DNA of 64,000 bases, taken from assembly GCA_950022655.1 (NCBI GenBank), contig OX465579.1, positions 81,614,515-81,678,514 of the forward strand. The letters are read 5' to 3'. Shown here piece after piece: positions 32,710 through 44,893 of this stretch. Source of the DNA: Alentia gelatinosa. Its lineage: Eukaryota > Annelida > Polychaeta > Phyllodocida > Polynoidae. Position numbers and translations under genes: made by a program. The notes under the pieces were generated by a model. That model was not told the DNA's origin. It ran no database searches and saw only the letters and a program-made list of their open reading frames with translations. Each line of letters starts with the position of its first letter. Position 1 is the stretch's first letter.

Positions 32710-33763
32710 TTAATAATTAAAGTTAATACTGTTGCCTTTATTACAAATAACATATTATGCGAAATTTGTTTCGTATGGTGCCACCACATAAATTATGTTA
32801 TTATGTTAACCTTGATCTCTGTCTTTCATCCAGGGGACCAAAAGTATAAGCTGGTGGACACATGTGAGTAGGGACCCGCCAGCGTGTGTTTTCCTAAAAG
32901 GTGGAAGTTTAAACTAGTTCACGTATCCCTCTAGGCACTCTTTTCCTAATACCTTCTAACGGCATGCTTTGCTATTAAAACTTTTGTGCTACTTTCCCTC
33001 CTAAGGTGACTGGCCTGGTGTACTAGATTTCATAAATGTTGTCGGAGCACGCTGTGTGTATCTTTTTTCATATATTTTAGCTGCACGAAGAAATGTTTTA
33101 TATGATGCTGGGAAATACTTAATCACCTATTTAAGTTGTAGAAGGAACAGAGAACTTCTGTCTACAATTTCTTTTTTCACTTACATTAACAAACAGATTG
33201 AGATATGGACATTGGAGGTTATTTCCTCGGAAGTAAAAGGTTAAAATAGTTCATGTATGGCTCTAAGCACTCTCTTCCTTGATACCTTCTGCTGCCATGC
33301 TTTGATATTAAAACTTCCTTGCTACTGTAATTGCTATTGAAACTGGCCTTGGGTACTAGATTACATAAGTGTGGTGGATGTACCGTGTATTTATTTGTTT
33401 GTGTGTTGCAAAATTTACTTTGCATATTTATTTGCTCTACGGCACAGTATTTCCTGCTATGATAGGATACACTCAGTCCTATATTTTGTGGAGCCTACAG
33501 AGAATCTATCTTGACACATGTAAAATTACAGCTTCATTCTTACCACTTTGGGTAGGGTGTGCACATCTCCAAATGTTTTAGAATTTGATCAGTTATGCAT
33601 GTTCATATTGGTATTTGTGGTATGGTAATAAACATTTGATTCCACACAATTTATGTTCATGGAGTTTAATAAAGAATTATTAAACGGTATCAAGACGCCG
33701 AATATCCAAAGTAGCACTACATTAACAAAATAACAATGATGCATTGAGATTTTACATGTGAGT
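32710..33763. other. Convergent intergenic region of the Harbinger with a tandem duplication
   Basis: Two diverged copies of an about 150-bp block, 32896-33044 and 33236-33384 (GTTCAYGTATSSCTCTARGCACTC ... GTACTAGATT), about 340 bp apart. AATAAA-type signals lie near 33630-33670 for either gene. No further ORF convincing. Confidence 0.55.
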
Positions 33764-36205
33764 CTAGTTTTTTTTTTTAGCTATTTCCTTAGCCATGAGC
33801 CGCTTGTTCCGGTCAAACTGCCACGACACGGCCCCTTCTTCCGAGGAGAAGTAGTTCATCAAATGGTTTCTCTGTACTTTAGCCGCATTCCCGTAATTTC
33901 TGGCCTGAAGTTGAATCGGAACGAGATCGACGTTCTCACGCCATTCACCTTCAGTTAGGTTGCCATCCAAGTCTTCCACATCTACGATTCCTGGAGGGAT
34001 GTAGTTACGTCCGCACTCCTTCCTCAACATGTTGTGGAGAACAGCGCATGCGAGAATGTAGTAGTTAATGTGCCTCACCGACGCATTAATGGATGTTTGA
34101 AGAACCTGGAACCTCGAGGCCATGATTCCGAAAACATTTTCAATTATCCTACGCGCCCGGCTCAACCTGTAGTTGAAGATCTCCTCCTCTGCAGTCAGAT
34201 CTCTTTTACTGAAGGGCTTCATCATCCTTGTGGACATAGCAAACGCGTCGTCGCCAATGAAATGGTGCTTGATGGTGTTATTCTGCAAAACTCTGTTGGC
34301 GGGAAGTTCAGACTCATCCCTTTCAAGTTTATTATATAATCCACATCGGCGCCAAATGCCACCGTCTGATAGCCGTCCCTCTGCCCCGATACTCATGTAC
34401 AGTATCTCGTAGTTCGCGTTTGCAATTACCATCATAACCACACTATGATAGTCCTTGTAGTTATAGTAAAGGGATCCGGCTAGACGTGGTTTCACGATCC
34501 TGATGTGCTTACCGTCAACCGCTCCTAAGCAACATGGATATTGCCATCGCTGTTCAAACGTGCGTGCAACCCCAGTCCATTCAGCAGGTGTCTGTGGCGT
34601 CTGAAATTACATAATGTTTAGATAAAAGTTAAATTAAAAATAGACAACAATTTTTGATGCTATATATTAATATTAAAATATTTTAATTTTCAGGTAGGAC
34701 TTGAAAGAGCAACTGGTATGGAAAAAAAAATGATACTTGTGTTTCTGAATGTATGTGCCTTAATATCTTTTTTCTCCGGATGGGGGCCACATATTATGGT
34801 AAAACTGGATGAGTTTTAATCTTGGCCACCGTATTCCACGACTGGAGTTTGGCAAAGTGACTTCATGAGGTGAAGCCGAGTTAAGTCCGGAGCCAAAACT
34901 TTAGGAGTGGAATGCGGTGGCCAAGATTAAAACGAATCAAGTTTTGATTTTATCCTACTCCATCACCTCGATTTTGGAATATTACGTGATACCAATGCTG
35001 TATGCCACTAGTGGCATATAAAACCCAACGTCAACGTGGCATACGGAAACCCAATGTTAAGCCTATGTGATTTTATATTAGGGGTAGGAAAAGATGGTAG
35101 AAAAATTTCTTTTATTACTATCGAACCTCCGTTCTTCCTTACCTTAAGGTATTCCCCCTTGAAAACTTGGTAAATTGCGCGTGTGGTTTCTTGTAAGATG
35201 CGGCGGACACTGGAGACTCCCACAAGAAATGCATATTGAAGAGTTCGGATTTGCGCGCCTGTGAATAAATAATAAATTTCCTTATTATTGAACACCTAAG
35301 TACAGGATGGAATTCAGTCAGTATGCACAATTTAGAAAGCCTTTTAAATTGATTTTACACTACTCTTTTATTACAAACTTTGCCATGCATTTAAGGTCCA
35401 TGTATGTACAAAATATATTGTAATTTTTATTAATTTCTCCTACCTGTTGCCAAGAAGTACAGTGTAAGAGACACTCTCTCTTCTACCGTTATTGCCTGTC
35501 GAAACCCTGTATCTCTTCTTTCTATGAGCGGCCTTACAGCTTCTACTATTTTGTCGAATAGTACTGGAGACATTCTCAACATTCTGCGGAACTCGTTGGG
35601 GTCTTTCTGCAATATATAATTTCAATTTTCTTTCAACACATGTCCAATTTGTATAGAGAAATAGATATTACTTTAAATAAAAATGGGAGTATGCAAGTTA
35701 TATTTTACATGTGGAATAGGTATGAGTACATTCTCAGGTATTTAACATCTAGGCTGACGGTAGGTATATATAATATTTTTTTTGATATTATATAATAGAC
35801 TGGTTGATATGAAATATGACTGTACATTTCACAATGACATCTTCTATATGAAGAAGGAAAAAAATTTATATATCTAACCCCTAAGACACAAGCTAATAAT
35901 TTAAACTAATAAAGTTTAAAAATATGCAGAGAGATTCATTACAATTCCAAGATATCTAATACAATTCCAAGATATGTATTACAACTTACAGATCTAATTT
36001 TACTCTGCAACTTATAGAAGGTGTTCTGCTGTCTCTCTTCCAGACGACCTTCACGCCATTCTTTTATCCAACAGCTGTGCCTTCTTTTCCTACGCCTCTC
36101 TGCAGCCACCTGCTTCTTCTTTGCATCTTCCTGGACTTTCCTTTGATATATATAGGCAGTTGTACCTATCAGAACTGCCAAAATCAACAGACTATCGAGC
36201 TCCAT
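33764..36205 (-). CDS. PIF/Harbinger DDE transposase (HARBI1-like, 4 exons, 443 aa)
   Basis: Minus-strand exons 36205-35990, 35606-35444, 35258-35143 and 34600-33764 have GT-AG borders and phases 0,1,0; their 1,332 bases contain no internal stop. The N-terminal part has KDPNEFRRMLRMSPVLFDKI (residues 73-92) and the helix-turn-helix-like EERVSLTLYFLATG...YAFLVGVSSVRRIL. The catalytic domain shows GAVDGKH (Asp about 194), SDGGIW, HHFIGDDAF (Asp about 282) and RRIIENVFG (Glu about 319), a complete DDE triad. The enzyme cuts and pastes at TIRs with a TAA/TWA target. Exon 1 encodes a basic stretch (ERRRKRRH) that may be a nuclear signal. The ATG at 36205 is the only in-frame start near the upstream boundary. 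Confidence 0.92.
34800..35095. mobile_element. Hairpin element of the TTATCCTACCCC family (copy c), in a Harbinger intron
   Basis: Fold-back arms GTTTTAATCTTGGCCACCG and complement (about 34815-34833 and 34917-34936), loop with CTTCATGAGGTGAAGCCGAG, TTTATCCTACTCCATCACC, ending TTTTATATTAGGGGTAGGA. Outer unit matches copies a and b; the hairpin stem does not. It lies between transposase exons 3 and 4 and should be removed by splicing. Confidence 0.65.
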
Positions 36206-36299
36206 GCTGTACTGCGCTGCCGGTAAAATGGCACTCTGCTGGTTACTGTCGTAGCCCGTGTCGCAGCCTGTGTAGGCGCTGTGGTTTCCTTTTTTGTGC

Positions 36300-36461
36300 G
36301 GCAAAAACCGTTACGACACGCTGCGACATGCACCGACACACTGCGACACACTCCGACACGCTCCGACAAGAGTTTTACGATTGCGCTACGACAGAGACAT
36401 TCTATGTCGGAGTGTGTCGGAACGCTTGTCGGAGCGTGTCGAAACTAGTGAGTGCGGGGCC
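36300..36461. repeat. Harbinger 3' TIR and subterminal motif array
   Basis: CGACACGC, CGACACAC and GCGTGTCG motifs, at least six, then the TIR read inward GGCCCCGCACTCACTAG. Confidence 0.7.
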
Positions 36462-36657
36462 TAATGATAATCAGCGGCAACAAGCAGTAAAAGAAAGAAT
36501 GACTCTCAGGTCTGAAAATAAAAGGCTATTCAAAAGGCGAAGACCGTTCAGTGAGTTTTACAAAAGATCACCAGTATATCGGGGTGAAACCCTATGGAAT
36601 AAACAAGACAAAACCGTAAAGAACCTGGGCAGCAAGGTGGCATTTAAAAAAGCACAG
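36462..36657 (+). pseudogene. LINE copy, piece 5 (C-terminus)
   Basis: NDNQRQQAVKERMTLRSENK, then the terminal SEFYKRSPVYRGETLWNK and NLGSKVAFKK blocks. It is the 3' end of the LINE begun at 18647. The open frame runs on by chance into DIRS-like sequence, so the long chimeric frame across 36121-37122 is not a gene. Confidence 0.85.
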
Positions 36658-37077
36658 CCTCCCTACAGGCCGCGGTTGCCGACTCAACGGCCGCCAACCG
36701 ACAAAAACAAGCCCGACTCTATCTCCGTTTCTGCCTGCCCACTCGACCCCTCGCCCACGCAGATCGGACTCTTCCGGCAACACCTGGTGGACTGCCTCGC
36801 GGCCCCGGGGTCGTGCAAGAACTACGCCTCGGGTGCCCGCTCCTGGGTCGCCCTGGGAGGCTCGACCGCCACCTTCGACTCACCCCTCGCCCTCGCCGTG
36901 GCATGGGGAGCAGACAAGTCGGCCGCCCACATTCCCGCCTGCGCTTCCCCTCTCCTGCCGCACCATCTTCTCTCTGTGGCCCTCTTCTTTGGCCGCGCGG
37001 GCCCCGTTAGCCTCGCCCCGACAGCCGTCGTCCTAATCAGATATCATCAGACAGTCGCCGACGCCCTCAAGACGGCC
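36658..37077 (+). pseudogene. DIRS/Ngaro-like tyrosine recombinase N-terminus, GC-rich
   Basis: Reads SPTQIGLFRQHLVDCL, GSCKNYASGARSWVALGG, ATFDSPLALAVAWGADKSAA and HLLSVALFFGRAGP, the SAM-like N-terminal domain of DIRS-like recombinases, ending at ALKTA where a T-run begins. The catalytic half is missing because an antisense LINE is inserted. GC content is far above its neighbours, as in the RT at 16486-17575. Confidence 0.7.
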
Positions 37078-38940
37078 TTTTTTTTTCTTTTTTTTTTTTT
37101 TATTGAAGAAAAGCAGTTCTAACACACGGTTAGATCTTCCACTGCAGTACATGTGGGACCATTATACATCGAGATATCCACTTAGCCTGCAGGAATACAA
37201 TTACAAAATTAGGAAAAATTAATAGACAATGTAAGGTGAAATACATGGAATGTAATGAGGTGAAAATATGGAAAATTATTAGAAATTTGACATTCTATCT
37301 TCGCCAGTCATTTTCTGAGTACGCCATTTTGATCTCTTTCTTGAACATCTGGTAGGTAGCGCTTTTTTGAATCGACACAGATAACATATTCCAAATAAGC
37401 TGACCTCGGTAAATAGGACTATTTAAATACTCACTACAGTTGACTCTAGAAACTTTAAATTTTACCTTTAGGTCACTCCTGGTTCGTCTCAGAGTCAAGT
37501 CCAGATTTGATACATTTAAGGACCATTTGTACATAGCATTTAACAGTTGCATACACCTTCTATTTTCGTGCAAATCCAATCCTACCTCTCGATGCAATTC
37601 CACAACACTTTTCTTTCTACGCCAACAATTACTTATTATTTTCAGCGCTCGATTTTGTGTAAGTTGCAGTGAATTCACATTTTTTTTGCCAACACTATCA
37701 ACTGCAAAGGCACAATACTCTAAAGTCGGTCTGATACAGGCAGTGTAAATCATTTTGGCAGTTTCACGATTAATACCATTTCTAATCTTACTCAATTTAA
37801 ACAGACGTCCGTTAGCATTTTTGTTAATATCATGTATAAAACTACTAAAGTCCAATTTAGCATCAATAATAACCCCTAAGTATTTATATTTGTTAACCAC
37901 ATCAATACTTTCATTACCGCAATTTACAACTCGATTGTCAATATACTTTAACTTAACAGGTGAGGCATGCCATACTAGCTTAGTTTTATTGAAATTAATC
38001 GTCATTCCATTCGCTAAACACCAACTATTAACTTTGGTCAGGGATTGTTGTAAAGATAGATACACGTCATAAACATTTGGTCCACTTTTATACAACACAA
38101 GGTCATCCGCATATTGTAGGAAAGAAGTCTCATTAATATTAGCACACATATCATCGATAAACAAATTAAATAAGATTGGGCCAACCACAGAGCCTTGAGG
38201 TACACCGAAATAGTTAAACTTACATGAAGACACAAGACCATTAATTTTCACCCTTTGTTTGCGTTTACTTAAATATGCTTCAAGCCAATAGACAATATTA
38301 CTAGGCAATCTTACTGTTTTTAAAAGTTTTGCTATTAATAATTCATGTGGAACTGCGTCAAACGCTTTACGCAGATCCACGTAAATTGAAGCAGTGTAAA
38401 AACTCACATTCCTAGCTACAAACAGATCATTTAAATATCTAAAAATCGCATCCGTAGTCCCAAGGCCACTTCAGAAACCATATTGACAGCTATTAATTGC
38501 ATTATTCTGTTTAATAAAGGAATCTAAAATTTCACATACACATTTTTCTAATAACTTGGAGGGAATTGGTGTCAGTGTGATAGGTCTCCAATTGGCTATG
38601 TCACTATGGTTGCCGCCTTTTGGAATCGGGACCACAGTACCTAGCTTCCATAAATCCGGTACAACTGCAGTGGAAATTGAACAGTTAAAGAAGTGGGCAA
38701 ACTCATTGGCGAGAATCAACATGGCATCCCTGATTACCCTACTAGAAATGTCGTCAATACCTGAACTTTTAGAAATTTTTATACCTTTTGCTAGCTTAAC
38801 TATCACATCAGCAGTGATATTAACATCTACATTATAAACATTATCTGGAAGACCTTTAACGAAATTCAGGTAATCACTATAAGTTTGCCGACTCCTATAC
38901 GATTTGCAAACTAATATGGTCATTGGGCTTAATTCAGTGG
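37078..38940 (-). pseudogene. LINE RT, antisense, 5'-truncated, one stop codon
   Basis: Almost complete non-LTR RT on the minus strand. SSGIDDISSRVIRDAM and PIPKGGNHSDIANWRPITL (38923-38480) end in TGA at 38471-38473. The same frame continues SGLGTTDAIFRYLN, IYVDLRKAFDAVPH (motif A), FGVPQGSVVGPILFNLFIDD, QYADDLVLY (YADD, near 38115), NKYKYLGVIID and LTQNRALKIISNCW to a stop at 37295. A T-run at 37077-37101 is its poly(A) tail. No endonuclease, so the copy is 5' truncated near 38940. Apart from the one TGA the RT looks recent. Confidence 0.9.
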
Positions 38941-41649
38941 AGATATTACATGAGACAAAACTCCCAATATCCTAGATCACTGAAAAGCTATTGATAGACT
39001 AACCAAACATATGCAGTGCTGAGCTTTGATTAAGCATAAATCTAGTCTGCTCGAGTCTACTCTGGTAGTACTCCACATCTTCCTCCTCCAAGTATATGAT
39101 GAGACACATTTATGAGTTCAACCTGGTGATGAAATGGGCACTGCACAAAAGTTGGCAGGTGGTGCGTTTGGGGATTTCTCCTTGTGAATAATCATCCACC
39201 CAAAAACATCAGACCGTTTCCACCTGATGACTGCTCGGCATTTACTTCATTGGTTGGGGAGCACAATCTTTATCGTATATTCCCTTCCTAAGCTGCAGCT
39301 GGGTATATATTTCCAATAGACAAACTGGTGGGGTTCCTATATGTGTAAATGGGGTTATGGTAGAAATCATCATCACTGAGGGGAAGGCCTTCTTTTTCAT
39401 GGGAGGTGACCACTGAAGAATTGGGAGTGTGAACCTGCAGTCTGCCACTGATTAAATGTATCCAGATACAGATAAATATATTATACAATTAGACATAATT
39501 TGTTGAATCCTATCACAGAGTTTTGAAGCATTACACATAATTCATATCAAGGGGGTGTATGCATTAATATTTACATGTTTAAGAAGTAACACAGAACATA
39601 ATACAGACATGTAGCCATGACAGGACCTTAACAGGACAACACATGTATAGGATGGTAATTGAAGTGTGCTATGTACCCTTCTGAAGATTTCTTAGTCCTG
39701 AATAAATGCAGGAGACCAGAAATATATTATCACCCTCATCATATGACAGAAGGGAAAAAAATCATCTCTTGAACATCACATTGAATATCATAGTTTAGCT
39801 CTGGATACTTTTTGATAACCTGATAAAAGGTTTTTGTTTTCGCTATATATTACATGGATTACATGGGGTAACTGGTTCCATAATAACATTTGAGTTTGAT
39901 AGATGTTGTCCTCTCCTTACTGATAATGGGTTTATTTCACAATTTTCTTAATAGATATGCTTTTGCCCGCCATATTCTTACTATTATGCATAAAAAATTA
40001 TTTAGAATTATTTGAATATCATTTTGTTTCTTGTGGGTTAGGGCATAATGGATGATATAACTGCAATCCAGCTTTGTTGATATGATCTTCTTTACTAGTT
40101 TTAGGGTGACATCCTTAGGGATCAAATATCTGAGATATCTAAGATGTATCTAAAAAATCAATGACCTGAGATTGTTATCCCCTATAACACCTTATGATTA
40201 TCTGCCCAAAAGTGTCAAATAGTCAGTGGGTGGTGCTAGATGCCATAATCAGCCAAAATCATTAGCTGAAAATGTGGCAATAGGATCCCTTGAATCCCTT
40301 GCAGAAACTTGTCCTCATTGATCAGAAACAGGGAACTCTTCCAAGTGTAACAGCACTCCCTGATGTTACACTTAAACACTTGTAGCTCATATACATATAC
40401 TGACTTTCCTTGATCTGGAGATTCTCGCTGCCTTTTTCCTTAGGTGTTTGAATATTTCAGTGGATTTGTGTATGCAGCCATAACAGGATATCCATCCATA
40501 ACCACTTATTATCATACTTTTTGCAACACCTTCTAGCATGGGCAAAGTTGCCACTAAAGTCTTGGACAGTTGCCTCTAAAGTCTCAGAATTAGATGACAT
40601 GTGTTCTGTCACACAACTCTGGACACCCCTCCCTGTGATTTTTGGGCTGTGTCACACTTTTCAATATACACCCCCACCCACCTGAGTGTGACATAATTTA
40701 TGGACAGCCCCTATGTATACGCCCAGCATTTATAGGTATGCTTTTGTGTATACAAGGTTGACCTTTTTTCTGTTGTGTATACGCCTTATCTATTGGCGTA
40801 TATACGTGTCCATGTTGCGGTCGTCTCTGCCACTTGGGGACACCACTGTTTTTTATTTCATTTGCCATTAGCCATTAAGTCCTTGGTATATGGAAAATCC
40901 AATGTTGTATTATCAATTTTGATTATAAAATCTTTCTAAAACTCTGACTACCCCCCTTTGCCGGTGGCTAACTTTTTATGTATGTATATGCCCAGCGTAA
41001 ACATGGCGCGCAGAGTATATTTCCTCTTGTATATGCCAGGTGTGAAATAAAGCCAAGACGGGTCCGTATTTAAAAGAAAACAGTTTTGTATAGGCTACGC
41101 CTCATACGCTGGCGTGAAATATGGACGTATACATATGAAAACAAGTCACTATTCAGCCGATACATGCACTTCCGCAATGGCGTATATATCAATAAAATAG
41201 TGGTCTTCACGCAGTGGCCCAAATGGTCTCCAAAATAGGGACGAGGTCAGACTTGTCATACATGTATGATATTCATACTAAAACTTATCAAAATTCAAAG
41301 ATATTTGTAGTGGAGGATTTTACATGGACATACATACCTTTATCCCAAATTACATAATTTTCCAGTGAGTATTGTTTCATTAAAGCCAGAGACAACTGCT
41401 GACACTGCTCTTCTTGACTGCCTAGTTTAAATCCTACTGCAGCACTTGACCCTAAGTTCTTGTGATAGTCTCATACTTCTGATTGGAATATTTCATCTTA
41501 TACACTTCCGCTGTGTCAAATGAAACAATGTTTACTGCGATGAATTATCCATATCTGTTTTTTTCTAATTCTCAAATTTCACAATCATTACAAGTCTGGA
41601 TAAAATAAATAAAATAAAAAGAAAAGGATACAGGGGCTGAGGCCAGTCT
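38941..41649. other. Long AT-rich non-coding stretch
   Basis: No gene recognised in 2.7 kb. GTATACGCC/GGCGTATAT strings recur in both orientations between about 40710 and 41190, which may be an unassigned hairpin-rich repeat. Confidence 0.45.
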
Positions 41650-42300
41650 AGGACCCGTTTCAATAGTCTGTAGGACGTCCGTTATTGGGTTTAGTGACAC
41701 AATAGCGGTACTTCGCGTTGCAATAGTTAAGGGACAACCGTTTGTGGGACATAGGGTAACAGACAGGCGCAAATAGTGGCTTGTACCATTTCAGAAGTGG
41801 GTGTCTAGTCACTAAAAGGGTCACTGTAGTGTCTTAAATAGCGAGAGGGTATACCCTCTCGCTTTTGATGTCACAAACACATAACTTTACTTACCATAAG
41901 AATAAAGCTATGAAACTTTAACCCCAGTTAGGGACACATACAACTTATAAACATGCCAAATATAAAGGATATCGGCCCATGCAATCTAACGATAGTCGCA
42001 TTTGAATTTTGTCATAGAAAATGCTGCTCTGGTGTCCAGTGTAAAATTACTCGAGCGCAGTCGATAATTTATGCGGTGACCTCACCTTGACACCACTTGT
42101 TCCCGGTAGCACTAACACCATCCATTGTCAGGCCCAGGGAGCAATATCACCATGTCGCCAATAGTGAACAGACAGACCACCCCAATAGTGACATGCCTTT
42201 TGCAACGAGTCCTAACTTTTTCTGCTATTCAAGTCACTATTTGAGTCACTAAACATGTCACTAAGTGGCTTAGTGACCCATTCTATTGAAACGGGCCCCT
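41650..42300. mobile_element. TIR element related to the 10.8-12.7 kb fold-back, 651 bp
   Basis: Ends AGGACCCGTTTCAATAG (41650) and CTATTGAAACGGGCCCCT (42283-42300) are inverted repeats. GTTTAGTGACAC and its complement lie just inside. The internal block CCAAATATAAAGGATATCGG...TTTGAATTTTGTCATAG resembles the 177-bp unit at 11301. No ORF. Confidence 0.6.
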
Positions 42301-43060
42301 GGACTGTACAGTATCAATCTGGCAATGTGGCACTCTCCCGGCAGATCTTCTGCAGAAGTAGAGTACAGTTCTCTGCTAGGAGAGTGCAAAAAATGGAGGC
42401 GTTACACATAATGCACAAAAAAAGGGAACCCGTTACCTGGCCTATAATGTGACTAGGCCAGGCTTCCAGGCTAGCCTTACAGCCAGTTCAACAGGACTGC
42501 TGTAAAACATTCAGCAGCAGTATTTCTTCAGAATAAAGCACTGAAGGTAGTAAATCGCAAGTAAAGGAGAATAGAAGAAAAAAAAGACTTCTGCAAGTCT
42601 GTGTTGGGCCAAGAGAGGTGGCGTGACTGTCAGTTCAAGGTCTTTCTCTAATATCACTCTCAATTCTGTGGTGTTACGTAAGAAGTAGTTACCAGTCCCT
42701 TATTTCATTTGGACAGGGAACCAGTCTACTTGTGGGTCGAGGTGGTTTAGATTTTAACCCAACCAGAGCTAACGTAGTGTAGCTCTGGCGGCCAGTGTAC
42801 GTGGCCTCCACGTAGACTGTAGTACGCCCCGTTGTCGCCAGGACCAGGGCGGTCGCAAAGTAGGATGGGGCCCATCCATAAAGTACATACGCAGATTTTC
42901 TTGGAAAATTGACCCCCACCCCCACCCCCCCTGTTGCACAGTATATGCTTCTCATGGACCCCCCTTGTTGCGTACGTGCACTTTCTGGAACCCCCTCCCC
43001 TTTCCAACAACTCAAGCACGTTTTTTACCCTCAACCGAACTGACCCTCACCAAAATTGCT
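42301..43060. other. Unassigned non-coding DNA
   Basis: A CCGGCAGATCTTCTGC segment near 42337 is mirrored by CTCTGCTAGGAGAG; otherwise no feature. Open frames here lack any recognisable domain. Confidence 0.4.
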
Positions 43061-43079
43061 CCTGAATCAAATTGCTCTT

Positions 43080-43610
43080 GCACCATACTACCCCTTTACC
43101 ATACTGCCCCTCCGCATACTGCCACTCTACCATACTTCCCTTCTACAATACTGCCACTCTACCATACTTCCCCTATACTATATTGTCCCTCCACCATATT
43201 GCCCCTCCACCATACTGCCCCTCTACCATAATGCCCCTCTACAATACTGCCCCTCTACAATACTGTCCCTCCACCTACTGCCCCTCGACAATACTGTCCC
43301 TCCACCATACCGCCCCTTTACCATACTGTTCCTCCAGCATACTGCCACTCATAATGCTGCCCCTCAACAATACTGTCCCTCCACCATACTGACCCTCCAC
43401 CATACTATATCCCTCCACCATACTGACCCTCCACCATACTGCCCCTCTACTATACTGCCCCTCCACATACTGCCCCTAAATGACCGCTCCTCAACCGCCC
43501 TGTCCCTCCACCATATTGCCCCTCTACTATGCTGCCCCTCCAACATACTGCCGCTCCACATACTGCCCCTAAATGACTGCTCCTCAACCGTCCTACCCCT
43601 CACCCAGTCC
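43080..43610 (+). repeat. Minisatellite, CCATACTGCCCCTCTA-type units
   Basis: About 35 imperfect 15-16-base units built from ACCATACTGCCCCTC. The irregular phase gives open frames on both strands (198 and 106 codons), which are artefacts of composition. Confidence 0.9.
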
Positions 43611-43758
43611 TATTTTTATAATAAACAGATGGAACAATGGAAAGTCAAATAAGGCTGCTTTGTAATTGATGAATTTTCATAGCGTTGCCGTAAAAACAAC
43701 ACCAAAGAAGACCTTTCCACAAAGAACATTAGTGCAAATCAAATACGGCTGCTTGTAT

Positions 43759-43911
43759 TAAGAGAAAACGTGGTTACTGAGCCCGTACATGTGGCCGTTC
43801 TCGGTCATTTTACCGAAAACTACGGCCCGACGCCAAAGGCGAGAGGGCCGTATTTTTCCGTAAATGACCGAAAACGGACACTGTACGGGCTCAGTCAACA
43901 TGTTTTCTTAT
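43759..43911. mobile_element. Short hairpin element
   Basis: Arms GAAAACGTGGTTACTGAGCC... (43764-43813) and the reverse complement (43860-43907) pair over about 48 bases. The loop contains a second small palindrome CGACGCCAAAGGCG. Confidence 0.65.
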
Positions 43912-44556
43912 TATTATATACCTAATTAATCTTTAAAGGAGCCATTTTGAATACTTACGTTCTGCCATTATCACGTAACATCACCTTCACACAGAAGCAA
44001 TCCATCTGTACGTCCCTACGTGAAGCCAATTTAAACCTATCATATCTTTATATAAGAGTCGTTCTGAATCGTCAATAATGGTTAATGTTTAAACTTTCAA
44101 CCAATCAAATCACGTCTTTCAAGTTTACGCGGTTTTCACTCTCCAACGTATCCTTTGATTATAACTATATATATATATATAGACAACTTCTCGGCTTTGA
44201 TTGCATCATATGCGCTCCTTACATATTCTTAACTAATGTTACGATCAAAGCCTCCGCTGGAGATTGAAATTCTGATTTTAAGCAGGTCAACCCGTGGTCA
44301 GCGGACAGCGGTTTAACGGGAGAACGCACTAAGATGGATATTTTTTATGTTGGATCCGACGACTAATAAGTTAAGTATTATTTCTCTATTTGAACCAATA
44401 TTCGGCCATTTTAAGTATAAACATCTATAGATCACATACTAATGCGAATTTAGTGAAGAGAACAAGCATATTCAACATATTTACAAGTTTTATTTTACAA
44501 TATTTACACACACGTTTTTTTTTGCAACGGACATCGTGGCGACCTACATTTTAATG
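43912..44556. other. Unassigned AT-rich DNA
   Basis: No gene recognised. Short (AT)n at about 44166. Confidence 0.5.
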
Positions 44557-44893
44557 TTAACCCTATCGCGCCGGGTACCCGTGGCAGGGGTACAGTCATG
44601 GAGCCGGGTACTAGTGCCAGTGACTACCGCTAGAGGCCGGGCCTATAGGCCTATCATGAACATTTTGATCTCTGTATCATGTGACATGACACGTGATATT
44701 TAATACAATTTTCTATTTCGCCTGGAATATCAAATATGATGTTATAGCTATAATCTCTGAAAGTTTCATGTTTATTGAACCATTATTTCCAATTTTATCT
44801 TCAAAAACGAATATTTTGTAAATGATGCCTCAAGGCATCACCCGGCCAGCCCTGGTTGATGCCTGAAGGCATCACCCGGCGTGAATGGGTTAA
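44557..44893. mobile_element. piggyBac-type MITE with TTAA duplication (copy 1)
   Basis: TTAA at 44557-44560 and 44890-44893 flank a 329-bp unit starting CCCTATCGCGCCGGGT and ending ACCCGGCGTGAATGGG. CCC...GGG ends on TTAA are the piggyBac hallmark. Two near-palindromic TGATGCCTCAAGGCATCA-like blocks lie next to the right end. Confidence 0.75.

Larger units (their letters stand above)
29402..36461. mobile_element. PIF/Harbinger DNA transposon, apparently autonomous, 7,060 bp
   Basis: Terminal inverted repeats begin GGCCCCGCAC at both ends (10 of 10, about 14 of the first 16). They are flanked by TAA (29399-29401 and 36462-36464), the 3-bp duplication typical of Harbinger. Subterminal regions hold many GCGTGTCG/CGACACGC motifs. 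Two convergent spliced genes lie inside: a MADF/BESS protein on the plus strand and a DDE transposase on the minus strand. Both read through all predicted junctions without stops. A hairpin element (34800-35095) sits in a transposase intron. Confidence 0.93.

Noticed and set aside
36121..37122. 333-codon open frame that looks like one protein
   Set aside because: It is a chance read-through of the Harbinger right end, a LINE C-terminus and a DIRS-like recombinase N-terminus; each part belongs to a different element.
43080..43610. CRISPR-like repeat array
   Set aside because: Units are contiguous and degenerate with no constant spacer, and the DNA is eukaryotic.
43056..43652. 198-codon frame rich in Pro/Ser/Leu
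   Set aside because: Pure product of the CCATACTGCCCCTC minisatellite; the opposite strand is open too.
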